Part shown: positions 46,364 through 57,355 of the stretch, piece by piece | How positions within the stretch are numbered: the stretch's first letter is position 1 | How the letters are laid out: every line of letters starts with the position of its first letter | Assembly: GCA_018340375.1 (NCBI GenBank) | Contig: JAFFJZ010000004.1 | Location: forward strand, 29,982,001 to 30,046,000 | Direction: 5' to 3' | DNA length: 64,000 nt | Origin: Gonatopus flavifemur | Taxonomy: Eukaryota > Arthropoda > Insecta > Hymenoptera > Dryinidae | Made by a program: the position numbers and the translations under genes | The notes under the pieces: generated by a model | Seen by the model: the letters and a program-made list of their open reading frames with translations, nothing else | Database searches by the model: none | Told to the model about the DNA's origin: nothing

Positions 46364-46834
46364 TCATTCCTGGTAATCTCCAGAGAATGTAACTAGATTT
46401 AATTTTTGCAAGCGAACATGAGATACGGGCTCCACATTAGGATTTACTTGCAATGGCGCAGCGTTATTTGCAGCAGCTACCTGCGCAGCATTGTTTGCAG
46501 CAGCTACCTGCGCAGTATTGTTTACAGCAGCTACCTGTGCCGCATTGTTTGTATTTGCCGCGACATCTAGGATTCGTACAATACGCGCTGACGATTGGTA
46601 ATACGCTTCTTCGAAATTAACCCTATCCTCTGCTTCTCCTTCATCGATTGATTCGATTTGGGTTTGAATATCTTCATATTCTCTAAAATATGCATCTAAA
46701 CGTTCTTTACGATTTCTCAAATGTATCAAAACATCATTATCTATGTTCTCGTGCGCTTCTACGTAGGTTTTTATGCGTGTACACAATGATTTTGAAACCG
46801 TACGTTTTTTCTTCAATTGTGATATATCACCCAT
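46364..46834 (-). CDS. BEL Gag N-terminal part
   Basis: It starts MGDISQLKKKRTVSK and contains a coiled-coil-like segment (NRKERLDAYFREYEDI) followed by a 9-residue repeat NNAAQVAAA. It ends RLQKLNLVTFSGDYQE, the usual entry to the BEL Gag core, which then continues after a frame break. The start fits the first ATG downstream of the leader. Confidence 0.7.
   Translation of the reverse strand: MGDISQLKKKRTVSKSLCTRIKTYVEAHENIDNDVLIHLRNRKERLDAYFREYEDIQTQIESIDEGEAEDRVNFEEAYYQSSARIVRILDVAANTNNAAQVAAVNNTAQVAAANNAAQVAAANNAAPLQVNPNVEPVSHVRLQKLNLVTFSGDYQE
46460..46551 (-). repeat. 27-bp coding repeat in BEL gag
   Basis: About 3.4 copies of a 27-bp unit (plus-strand CAGCAGCTACCTGCGCAGCA...) encode NNAAQVAAA repeats, with point differences between units. 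Confidence 0.75.
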
Positions 46835-48866
46835 TGCGAAATCGAATCGGTGTTACAAAACGAACCTTGATTTGAAATTATTATGCTTATCATAAATAAA
46901 TCCCAACGAACGTTCAGTGAATACACCCGAATCACTACAATCCAATCAATAAACGATCCTATGTCTGTCGTAAATATTTTATAACGAAGATTTGATTTAA
47001 TACGAAAAATTGGATCTAATACGTGAAATATTCAACAAGTAAATTCAAAATTCGTCAATGAATATCATGCCTTCAATTACTTTGTAACGAACAAAAACAT
47101 GAATAAATTGAACTGACCGTGGTTAAAATCACTATGAGCGACTCAAACAAAACCTTGTCAGTGTTGTTGATCGCGTGATGATAAAATTATTTCCAATGGC
47201 GAGGCGTGATGCGATGTATTCCTTCTCGTGTGTATGGTCCTCATCGTAGGGTCCCTGAATTATCGACGTCGCGTCTACGAGACGGATTGTATACGTGATG
47301 GACTGTATCCGCGTGGTGATGTTTGAAAACACCTTCATCAATCGATGAACACTATCCTCTTTGTACGGAATGAAATGAATTGGAAGAAAACTCTTCTGCA
47401 CGTTTTTCCACTTGCCTTCTGGATACTCATGAGAGGTCTCTGTTTTTGCAACCTGTGCACATTAGAAGTTAACATATGATAAGACTCGACTCCAATCGTC
47501 ATGAAATCAGAGTTGCCAACGGTTAAAAATACAGAAAACTTCCTGGCCTAACCTGCATGCTCCTCCCCTAAGAGGTAGAGAAATTTCCTTCGCCATTTTT
47601 CTTTACTCTCGTACTCCTACGTATTGCGGCTTGGAGTCTAACGCATACACGATTATCCGTGTGTGCGTTCGACTCTCTGCTGCACGCGTTACGGGTGTAC
47701 TATGCCTCTATTGTTCTTTCCTTTACCCTCCTCCTGTCAACCCCTTCTTTGTGACAGGGTTGTCGGGAGGCGATCTCGGGAAAAGTTTTCTAGAATTTCC
47801 CATACCCCTCCTCACGATTATATCCAACTCTGAAATAATATTTCAACCTTCTTCCCTTTATGCATACCATACATTGTCCTCGGCCGGTCACACACGTGCA
47901 TTGTCGATGTTGGGCCAGCAACAATCTGTCTTCCACAGGGATGAGGCACGTGTGGGACTCATCGGCGCCGAAACCCAGCACCGGATTTTTTCGAATTCTG
48001 ACGTTGAGTTAAAGTGTTGACCACGCCGGGAAGAACCTACCTCCCACTCCCTTATTCCAAACCCCTCTATGATTCTTGTCACTCCTTTCAGGCCCCGAGA
48101 TCGTCGCACGACAACGACCTAAAAGTCAGTCCTAACTCGACGTTGAAGCCGTTTTCGTTCCGGAAATTGAGTTGCGCATTTCTTCCTCTCTCTTTCTCTC
48201 TTTGAGGGGTTTCAGTGGCCCTTGGGCTTCGGCAGCCAAGAAGGTTCCAACAGGTGTCCAGATTTCCCCCTGGATGAATAAGCAAGAAATTTGTTTTCCG
48301 CGGCTACCTCTTGAACCATCAAGGGATGAATCTCTTTATGGGAAAATTCAGGGCCCCTATGTTTGAGAGGTAGTCGCAAACTTCAGAACTCTTCCCTGGT
48401 TCGTCGGGTCTCATGTGGTCCCCGGGATTTTCTTCGGAGGGATGGAGAAAGAGAAAAACGTTCGAATCGGAGTTCGCGGATGGGATGATTTTATACGACA
48501 ATGTGCGCTTCAAAATGTTCCTCTCTTCCCTCGTTTCTAGCTTTGTCCGGAGCAGAAAGTCGTTATACTCGTGAAATATTCTGTCAGAAACTGAATTGAA
48601 ACCGTTCTTCACAGTGACATTTAACGAAGTGTGTGTGGGCTCGCCGGACTTTTCCAACCTTCATCCTCCCTGGATTTAACTCTAACCCGAGGTCGAATAT
48701 GGCAAATCTCACAAACTCCACCTTTCAAGGGATTCCGAAATCGGTAGGTGACCTTTGTCCTTTCTTTCGCACCCTCGCTCTTCTTCCCTGTTCCCCTACA
48801 TCTGAATTTTCCCACAACAAAACCCTCCCGTCGCTACAAGGTAAAAAAATTGTACTTTGCAATAAC
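46835..48866. other. No recognised gene
   Basis: BEL leader sequence lies next to 46834, then unassigned DNA. Bases 47530-48830 are GC-richer with overlapping short frames on both strands but no recognisable domain, terminal repeat or splice-supported exon. Confidence 0.4.
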
Positions 48867-49063
48867 TACTACTGTGGGCAAAAAGTGAGGTGAATTTTGA
48901 ATTTGAACTTCGCGGGCTTGACATTTCAGGCTGGTTCTTTTTTTCTTAAGTTGGCAGGACTGTTGATGACATCTATGCCAAATTTCATGTCTATGTCATT
49001 ATCAGTAATACATTAACGCTTGTGTTTACCAAATGATCAAGAGTGCATTCTTCGATTTTTACA

Positions 49064-49298
49064 ATGTCTGATTTAATTGAGCAGAGAAGTGCAATCAAAT
49101 TTTGTTGGCGGAATGAAATTTCGGCTGCGGCGAATCTGAGGATGTTGCGGAAGGCCTTTGGTGATTCTACCATGTTGCAGAAAAATGTTTATAAGTGGTA
49201 CAAAGACTTCAAAGAGGGTCGAGAAAGTGTTGATGACTTGGAGCGCTCCGGACGACCATCGACGTCAACAGATGACCAACACGTCGATGAAGTGAAGG
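49064..49298 (+). pseudogene. Mariner transposase C, N-terminal part
   Basis: The frame starts MSDLIEQRSAIKFCWRNE and holds the first HTH with NVYKWYKDFKEGRE and the linker SGRPSTSTDDQHVDEVKE, then stops at the Transib junction. Catalytic residues are absent. Confidence 0.75.
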
Positions 49299-51777
49299 AA
49301 TTTTACAAATGTTGACAACCAGCGAAAAGATTCCTTCCGATTTTTTTGATGATTTTGCCTTCAAGGCAGCAGAACTATATGTACAATTGTATCCTTGGTT
49401 CTACATGCCTTCTAGTGTCCATGAAATATTGTGACATGGATGAAAAGTTATGGACAATTTCCTGTTGCCTATCAGCATGTATCCGGAGGAAGCTTCTGAG
49501 GCCCACAATGAGGATATCAAACACATTCGAGAATTCAATACACGGAAAATTTCTCGATTACATATTGTAGAAGACCTCATCCATAAACTTCTGGTATCCT
49601 CGGATCTCTACATCGCATCTTTGACGCGTGAATGGATCAGAAATTCAACTGATCTTGATCCAGAAATTGAGAAATTGATGGAAGAGTTTGTACTCGAAAA
49701 TTAGTTTCATTGAATATACACTGAAATTCCCCTTGAATGTGATGCTTTTGTAACGAGCGAGATAATGTGAACTGTTTGGTGTGAATTAGGGCAATTGTTA
49801 TTCCCTACAAGAGGAGAGTAGGACACGTGAATTCGTCATCTGCATGATTTCTATGGGTGATGTGCATTGGTTGAGGAAAAATCAAATCATGATTGGACAA
49901 TGAAGGTAAGTTCCATTATATATTTATCAAATCGTTAATTTATGAATGTTGAAATTTTCAGATTTTATCATATATCATCATGTATAATCATGTATAATCA
50001 TGTATCATCATGTCTGATGATATAAGGAAGATACACAAAGTTGTTAGATTTGATCAAATCTGAATTTTCTTTCCGGACTATAAGCCATAAAATTGTTAGC
50101 GCACTCAATATCAATATGACTTTTTATCGATCATGAATTTTATCTTGATTTTCAAAGATCACTATGAGAAAATGATGATTCTACCATCCACAAAAGGGTC
50201 AGCTTTAGGGTTCAAAATGCGAAATGTTAATTTCCATTGAGTTTCATTCATACGACAATGATTTCCAATAGTTAAGGAAGGAAGAATATTTTTCTTCCAT
50301 CGAAAAACTGTGAACAAACAGTTTGGTGCTAACTTCTGCAAAAATCCTCTTGGAAATCGTCAGTTTCATTATAATGAGTATTGAATACGTAAAGCAGACA
50401 TTTTTTTCTCTTCTCAAAATGTAAAATTTTGAGAATTTCTCGAAACCTTACACACTGAAAGAAGAGTGTAGCTGAAATTGAGCCCAAGAACATTTTTGTA
50501 GTTACAGTAGCCATATCTTCCATTGAAATAGCTATGGAAATCGCGGTGATAATGAAAATATAGCTACAATGACTAAAAACTGTACTTGGGCTCATTTTCA
50601 TGTACAGCCTTTCCTCTCAGTGCAGAAATACTCTGAGGCTCCCAGCAATATCCAAAGAAAATTCCAACTTTCAGAGATTCTTCGAAGAAAATTTTCCATA
50701 CAGGTTTCTATCACCAAGTTTTCCAGTACAGAATTCGTTTATAAATTGTTTATAATTATTATGAATATCAATTTCATCTGAAATGCCTCCATAGCCTACA
50801 AATATTCATGGTGATTCTCACTAGATACGACGAAGTAAAATTTGTCTCCCTTTCAAAAATTTTTCAATTTATAATTCGTTTATAAAACTATTGATGACAA
50901 TGATTATTGTTGGAAGCTGCTGAAATCTCATGACAGACTGTGATTCCAATGATAATCCTGCATAAATATGGAAGAGAAACACTTTTTTCCCATTAAAAAC
51001 CTCTCAGGTCAGAATTTGTTCATAAATTGTTAATAACAATGATATTATTGTTGGGTGTCGCTGAAATTTCATCACAGACTGTGACTCTAATGATAACTCT
51101 CAATGAATACGAAAAAAAAAACATTTTTTCCATCAAAAAAACCTCTCAGTTCAGAATTTGTTCATAAAATTGTTTATAACAATGGAATTATTGTTGGATG
51201 TTGCTGAAATTTCATGACTGACTGTGACTCTGATGATAACTCTCAGTAAATACGAAAAAAACAAATTTTTTCCATCAAAAAACCTCTCAGTTCAGAATTT
51301 GTTTATAAAATTGTTTATAACAAATGATGAATGTTAACTTTCGACTCTTCCCCTGTACGAACAACGTTTCTCATGATGATTCCAAGTAATTAAAATCGAA
51401 AAAACATGTTTTTACAATCAGAATTATTAGAATTCCTGATTTCCTCATGAAAATTGTTTATAAAATTGTTGATAATGATCGGATTCGCAATTATCTAAAC
51501 TATTCATTTCCAACGAGCATACCGCAATAATCTCGCTGAATAGTAACGTCATCCCAAGATTTTTCCGAAAGATACAAGCTCAAATACCTGAAATTGAAGA
51601 TTTTTCTCAAGTATTTGTTTATTTATCCTCATGATAAAAAAATAATTCAAAAATCGGAATCGACAGTTCTCTTAAGAATTTAATTCTGAGTATTTTAGAA
51701 AGAATTCATCAAAATCGGTCGAGAATTACGACCTGTGGTAGATTATGGACACTAAATTCCTGATCTCCACCACTGTG
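49299..51777 (+). mobile_element. Transib copy 3, 5' truncated
   Basis: It matches copies 1 and 2 from the TTTACAAATGTTGACAACC segment to the CACTGTG terminus, including the tandem repeat array. Its first base abuts mariner sequence. Both the 5' half of Transib and the middle of the mariner are missing, so one deletion spanning the original left junction is the simplest explanation. Confidence 0.75.
49311..49704 (+). pseudogene. Transib transposase, C-terminal remnant (copy 3)
   Basis: The remnant covers the last 130 codons or so: FYMPSSVHEIL, a frame slip near 49435, LLPISMYPEEASEAHNEDIKH (catalytic Glu segment) and the C-terminus LDPEIEKLMEEFVLEN. It has more changes than copies 1 and 2, for example NEDIKH for NKDIKH. 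Confidence 0.75.
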
Positions 51778-52069
51778 CACCGTCTCATGCTGCACTCGTT
51801 CTTCGTGACCATTTCGCCAAAAATTCGACGCATATCGTTCCGCAACCACCTCATTCGCCTGCTTTGGCTCCGTGTGACTTCCGGCTATTCCCACTGGAAT
51901 GAGGATACTCTGGATTGAGGAGATGAAAGCTGAATCGAAGAAGGCGCTGATCGCTATACCGGAAAGGGACTACTTAGCATGTTTCGATGATTGGAAAAAA
52001 CGTTGGCATAAGTGTATTCTATCGAGAGGGGATTACTTTGAAGGGGATGGAATTGATGTGGAAGGATGA
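51778..52069 (+). pseudogene. Mariner transposase C, C-terminal part
   Basis: Sequence resumes just after the DN of the usual DNAP motif, so the second catalytic Asp is lost. It continues SHAALVLRDHF, APCDFRLFP (third Asp kept) and ends RWHKCILSRGDYFEGDGIDV. A short segment before MRILWIEEMK is deleted. Confidence 0.75.
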
Positions 52070-52122
52070 ATGAAGATTTTCCATTTCATAAACAAATTCA
52101 CTTTACTCTTTGCCCACAGTAG

Positions 52123-52899
52123 TATATAAGTTCTTCACTGCTGTATATTGCATTATTCAGTGATAGCTGTCTTTATCTGGAAACTGAATCAAATCTTCAA
52201 TTGATTATGCCTCCTTCTCCCTTCAGTCGATCCTACATATCGGTCCTACCTCTTGGATCGACATAATTCTATGAATTTCCAGGAACCACGCTGGACTACA
52301 CAGACCCGAAAGTCACTAAACGACGTTGGTTCGACGACTTTGTCGTCGTCTTCTCCACCGTCGTGACATTATCCATCTTCAAAACAAAGAGGAGAATATA
52401 CATTTACCTCATCATTGGAGAAAGAAAGAAAAACATAAAGTATCAAGGCATAAACAGGGATAGTCATGATAGTGAACGTGCTATAAAATTCTTAACAGAA
52501 TTGGTTTGAGACTAAATATGATATGTTCTCGTGTGCGTATGGTTATTTTGTTCAGGATACCTTCCAGGGGGAATGATCCATGTATGGTCCGAATGTGTGA
52601 TGGCACATTTGTATGGTCACAACGCCCCGCGCGATAGTCCGAACCAACGCATTCATGTCGAGAATCAGATGTATCGATGTTGGAATTGAGCACGGAAGGA
52701 TCGTCAACCAAACGCGTGTAGAAAAAACAACATGTCAAATATACAAACGTCTCGTACATCGAGATGATGACACCATAAGGTTTGATTGACGAAACAAGAA
52801 GGAGAAAGAAAAGGCATCACAATCTCGTAGAGAAATTCCTGCGGAATAATTGAAGAATGAGTCAAAATGATCATCTATAACACACTCAATTTTCTCGGC
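52123..52899. other. No recognised gene
   Basis: Mixed-composition DNA between mariner C and the R1 leader. No terminal repeats or domains were recognised. Confidence 0.4.
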
Positions 52900-53290
52900 G
52901 GCAGAACATCGCCGTCACGAGAGTAAAGCCTATTGGGTGACCATTGGAGCTGACGCTTCACCATGATATACACTTGTAGTTCCTGGATGGTGTGGACTGC
53001 GTGCTTCTGGAGTCACTTAGGGAATGGAAGATAATGTGCTTGTTGTAAGACGTGCTCGGGTACCGGTTCAACACCTACCGCACTGAGCCTGTCGGTCTGT
53101 GAGATATCATAATAGGTGTGAGAAATTTAGTGGATAGGGATAATGAATGAAGCACATCCCATTATCCCCACGAAATGGTACACCTTGACGTGGTGTGGGG
53201 GCACGGCCGGCCGCCAAGTACCAAGTCCCATTCCTGTTAATGTGATGGTTGAATATGTGTGTGCCATATTATATGTTTCAGCTTTGAGCA

Positions 53291-54465
53291 ATGACACGTG
53301 AAAGAAGAACTCAGCGACCTCCTCCCCGTCGGCTTGACATCATCCACGACTGGTGGGGTGAAGTAGTGTCATTTAATACACAGTTCACACACGCGCTGTA
53401 CTCAACATGGTGCTTACCTGTGACGGAACATCGAGATCACGAACGACCAGCATAAGTAGTATGCGTAGTCAAGGAAGCAGTACCAATCCGAAGAGGAAAC
53501 GTTTGACTGAGGAACTAGGAACCTGTGGAATGGAGAAGGAGGCGAGTTACAACATGCGCTCTCTGCAGATTGAACTGCAGTTCATAATCAATGACGCGAA
53601 TAGCAAAGTCAGTAGAGCAGTGGGACAGAGGATCGCCGCAGTCTTCGGTCAAGCTACGGAAATAGTTAACGCGCTTACGACAGAGAATGCTCACCTACGA
53701 AGAATAGGAGATGCGGAGAGTCGTTCCAGTAAAATCCTGAAGGATACGCTGGAACTGTTGAACCAAGTGAGAGGAGAAAGCTCGTATGCAAAGGCACTCA
53801 AATCTCAGCCACAGACACGATCGCTACCACCGATAAGCGGACCTAAGAAGGAGATGGAGAAACCGACCAAACCGAAGAACACTTACTCGCTGGTCATTGG
53901 ATCTAAGACGCCAGAACCGGGAAAGGGGGGAGGAAAGAGAAATTAGTGACCGCACTAGACCCCACAAAAAAAAGCATAAGGGTGGAGAAGATTAGAGAGA
54001 CAAGGAATGGGAAGATTCATATACAAACCGAGACCAAAGAAGATTTGAGGAAAATTTTGGAGAACAAGAGCTTGAGTGAAGCGGGCCCAACTACCGAATC
54101 ACCACACCCGAAGAAGCCAAGGGTCATCGCTCACAGAGTACCAAGAGACCTGAAACCGGAAGGAGTATTAGAAGCTCTGTACTGCCAGCACACGGGGGCA
54201 CCAGAAGGTATTAGCCCAGGAGAGTTCACAATGAACTGTAAATGCGCCTTCAGAGTCGGAAAGAGAGATGAGCAGACGACAAACTGGGTCTTTGAGTGTG
54301 GACCACGGATCAGGAACGCCTTAATAACAGCGGAAAGAGTAGGCATGAAATGGAGCCTCCGCAATACACAGAATTCCTTGTCAGTCCCAAGATGCTGGAA
54401 TTGTCTGAATCTCGGGCACATAGCCAAGCATTGCAAATTCAAAGATGAACCTTGTGGACACCGTG
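53291..54465 (+). pseudogene. R1-type ORF1 (Gag), main part
   Basis: The leader frame MTRERRTQRPPPRRLD at 53291 shifts near 53400 into the frame at 53407-53945 (QLQFIINDANSKVSRAVGQR, Pro/Lys-rich linker) and again near 53945 into 53946-54465. The latter has RVPRDLKPEGVLEALYCQH and the first CCHC knuckle CWNCLNLGHIAKHC. Gag binds element RNA in the nucleoprotein particle. Two shifts plus the following insertion inactivate it. Confidence 0.7.
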
Positions 54466-55447
54466 GCGGAATCACCCATACCATCAAGGGGTCCTGGAGA
54501 GAGGTGTGAATCCTCTTTTGTAAGTTATCGGTGCGATACCTGTCCTTAGGACATACCCGCACCGACTCCTCACGGAGTTCGGAGCTGGGATACACCCAGC
54601 CAGCGCGGCCGACCTCTTTGGTTGACCTACCAGTTCAGCCCTTCCTAAGCATCCTTAGTCCAGTTTCCCTCCTGGTTGTGGCAGGCCCTCTCTGAACCCT
54701 ACCTCGCTATGCAGGCAAGGCACCCGAACTGTACAACGCGTGGTTCAGTCGCTGGGGACCGGTGACACCGAAATCCTCCCGTCCAGCTCACGAACTGTTG
54801 AACCAGGATTGCAAAGGGCACCGACCCAGGTCTCATGTTCGATGACAGACTCAGGAAAACCCCCATTCTCAGCTCCTGATTCCATTGAATCAATCGCATC
54901 ATCAAATGGAGTAGACCGTCCCCTCGCGAGAAGGCATCCCAATTAGCCACCCAACCGACCCACATAGTGGGTCGGGCAGGCATTGCCCAGCGGAGACCAC
55001 GTGGAGGTGGGCTGCTAGCAAAGCTCGGCTTCTCGCAGGGGGGTCAAGGGACAAGCCCATCATGCTCCCAATTAGGCTCAAGGAGATGCAAACTGCCTCT
55101 GCAGCCCTGCGCGGCATCTCGAGGATGGCTCACAGCCTTCTCCGTTGGCGACTTCGCACTCCAGAAAGCGGGCGCCAAAACGTTGCCCGGTCCCCCTCAC
55201 CGTTTAGGTGGAGATAGGCATATGGTGGAGAATCTTGTTACCAGCGAAGCTACCTACAACACGACTACACCCACGTCCGGTATTCTTGCGTGGATCACTG
55301 ACAGCACCGAAGTTCTCCGGTACAGGGGGTCCCTTTCCGGAACCTCCGAGCACCAGGGCCCCAGCGCCAGCGCTCATATGCAGTTTTCCAGGATGCAGGG
55401 CAGTCTCAATGTCCAGGCCTCGCTGAATACCGGACTTGGCCACCTTT
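54466..55447 (-). mobile_element. Reversed R1-like 3' end inserted in ORF1
   Basis: Minus-strand sequence around 54960-55060 resembles the 3' UTR of the host R1 element at 63500-63600: both have CTA(A/G)CAG(T/C)CCCACCTCCACG then GGGCAA(C/T)GC, and share the TGTCCCTT/TGGCCCTT context before it. The block is GC-rich and interrupts the Gag knuckles. It is read as a 5'-truncated R1-like copy in the opposite orientation. The boundaries are approximate. Confidence 0.5.
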
Positions 55448-55603
55448 GGGGACCACCACTAAGGAGTGCAAGAAACTGGACAAACCTTGACTTTGTGGAC
55501 TATGCAAAAGAAGGGTCAGAAAATGTGACCACCCGTACACGGATGAAGCCTGCCCATCCTACATAGCTACTGTGGGAAGGTACAGAAGGGAGATCACATA
55601 CGA
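55448..55603 (+). pseudogene. R1-type ORF1, C-terminal knuckles
   Basis: After the insertion the Gag C-terminus resumes: translated pieces include KECKKLDKP, a Cys-rich core spread over two frames and ACPSYIATVGRYRREITYE, ending just before ORF2. It is the typical third knuckle and tail of R1 Gag. Confidence 0.55.
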
Positions 55604-56449
55604 ATGACAGTGCAGATCATTCTGAATAACTTGAGGGAAGGAAAGGTCACTTCAGCAGAACTTCTGGAGCACGCATACAAGATCGGCACCGCTGTTCCAC
55701 TTATACGAGAACCCTGGACGATTAGAGGAGTGGTATACAAGCAGGGAACAATGAGTAATGGAGTACTCACAGGAAACTCACCAGCAGAAACACCGTGGGC
55801 AGCAATAGTGGTACTCAAAAACAACTTGAATGTGCTGCTTCTGAAGAATTTTAGCTCGGTAAGATGTGTATGTGCACAAATTACATCGACAGGGAAAACC
55901 TTTTACGTTGCCAGCGTCTATTGTGGATCTAGCATAACATACTCGGAGCATATAAAACAACTGGAACTCATACACGACACTGAGGCAAGGAAAAACGAGT
56001 GGTGGGCATAGGCGTCAACGCCAAATCTTCGCTATGGGGGAACACAACAACAGACCACAACGGTCGTGACATAGAGGAATTCTTGCTCACCTCTGGATGG
56101 ACGGTGATGAACGAACCCGAACATGCCTCCACCTTCCAATCCACGAATGAATCCAGTTGGATTGATGCCACTCCAGCGACGGAAGGAATGTGCGCGCAAC
56201 TCCGGAACTGGAGATTGCGAGGAGGAATCACAAGCAGCGATCATAAAGCGATCACCTTTGAGATCCGAAAGACCAAGGAAATTCAACCTGTGAAAGAAAT
56301 GAAATTCGACGTCAAAAGAGCAAACTGGGGTAAATTCAAGAGCCTCATAGAAAGGGAGATCCAAAAATACGAACGTGTGACAAAATTGCACCAACAAACT
56401 GAAAGGCTGTGCGGAGATATGTAACGGTATTGAATACCGGTACAACAAA
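55604..56449 (+). pseudogene. R1-type ORF2, APE endonuclease domain
   Basis: The frame at 55604-56011 starts MTVQIILNNLREGKVTSAEL and carries TPWAAIVVLKNN and FYVASVYCGSS. A shift near 55990-56011 leads to 56010-56424 with VGVNAKSSLWG, ASTFQS, SSWIDATPA and GGITSSDHKAI, where SDH is the catalytic Asp-His pair of APE endonucleases. It then passes toward the RT linker and is cut near 56450. This domain nicks the target DNA to prime reverse transcription. Confidence 0.7.
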
Positions 56450-57320
56450 TAGATAGGAAATTAGAAATAGATAGAGGGAATTAGAAATGAGAATAGTTGA
56501 GGAATAAGAGAGGAAAGAGAAAAATTGAGAATAGAACTAAAGGAGAACAAAAGTTCGAAAATGCAATATGAGGAAATTCAAAAGATGGGATGAGAGGGAA
56601 GATTACAGATAACGATATACATATATACATACAAGCAGAAGAATAGAACGAGGTAACGAACAAAGGCACATGAATTTAAACATAGAAATCATAACACGGA
56701 ACTCAGTATGGTGGAACACATATGATCGATATAATAGACAGGTATGTGTATGTATGTATATGTATCGGTGTAATGACCGAAAACCATAACACAGGTGGAG
56801 CGCCACAACATCCGCGTCGCGTGCCACTGCATTAGGGGAAAGTGGGGATTCAAAATGGCATATATACGCGCCAAGCGACATTCAAATCTTGATCCACACT
56901 CTCCTCTCCACGAGATACAGATCAAGAAGCGATTACTTCGGGAGATCTCTGGACTTCTGATAGAGGAATTCAGTTTCGAGATTTGTGAACCAATCATTTG
57001 AATAATAACTCCATCGGCTCATAATTGCGTGGAACGCTGAAGTGGAAAATTCAAGTCATTGCGTGCTGGGATACTCCTCGAACTCGAGGAAAGTCGCTTC
57101 TTGCAACTGCGTGAGGAGTTTCATGTCCATGACAAGCGAATTATTCCATCGTCGTTAGTTTTGCTTTTGAGATACCGCAGTAGGGAACGTTGAATTATCA
57201 AATTTATAAAATTCATCGAATGAGATATAGGCACCGCGGTATAGGGGAATTTTTGAAGAATTGAACATTTTTTATCTCATTTTTCCAGGGAGTAGCAGCG
57301 AGTAGAATTCCTGATATATG

Positions 57321-57350
<30 letters not shown>
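56450..57350. other. Unclassified insert with purine-rich tract and (TA)n
   Basis: Bases 56450-56560 are AG-rich (GGAAATTAGAAATAGATAGAGG-type). 56605-56640 and 57315-57350 are TA/TG microsatellites, and 56700-56780 is TATG-rich. No domains. This lies between the R1 endonuclease and RT, so it belongs to an unidentified insertion into which later elements landed. Confidence 0.4.

Positions 57351-57352
<2 letters not shown>

Positions 57353-57355
<3 letters not shown>

Larger units (their letters stand above)
40951..46834 (-). mobile_element. BEL/Pao LTR retrotransposon, nearly complete
   Basis: Gag, protease, RT, RNase H and integrase with its C-terminal DUF5641-like domain lie in order on the minus strand. 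The 3' LTR probably begins (plus strand) at about TGTAAAATAAATTC (40951), inserted in the R1 fragment. The 5' LTR could not be matched, so upstream sequence may be rearranged. The pol frame is long and intact apart from breaks noted below. Confidence 0.8.
48869..52122 (+). mobile_element. Mariner element C, split by Transib copy 3
   Basis: Terminal repeats CTACTGTGGGCAAAAAGTGA (left) and its complement ending GCCCACAGTAG (right) are flanked by TA. The N-terminal and C-terminal transposase parts lie either side of Transib (49299-51777). About 480 bp of the mariner middle is missing. Confidence 0.8.

Noticed and set aside
46880..47130. 5' LTR of the BEL element
   Set aside because: No sequence here matches the presumed 3' LTR at 40951-41450, so the call was not made.
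47530..48830. Overlapping GC-rich open frames as host genes
   Set aside because: Frames are short, occur on both strands equally, and show no domain or splice support.
56795..57001. 68-codon plus-strand frame as a small gene
   Set aside because: It lies within an unclassified repeat-rich insert and has no family resemblance.
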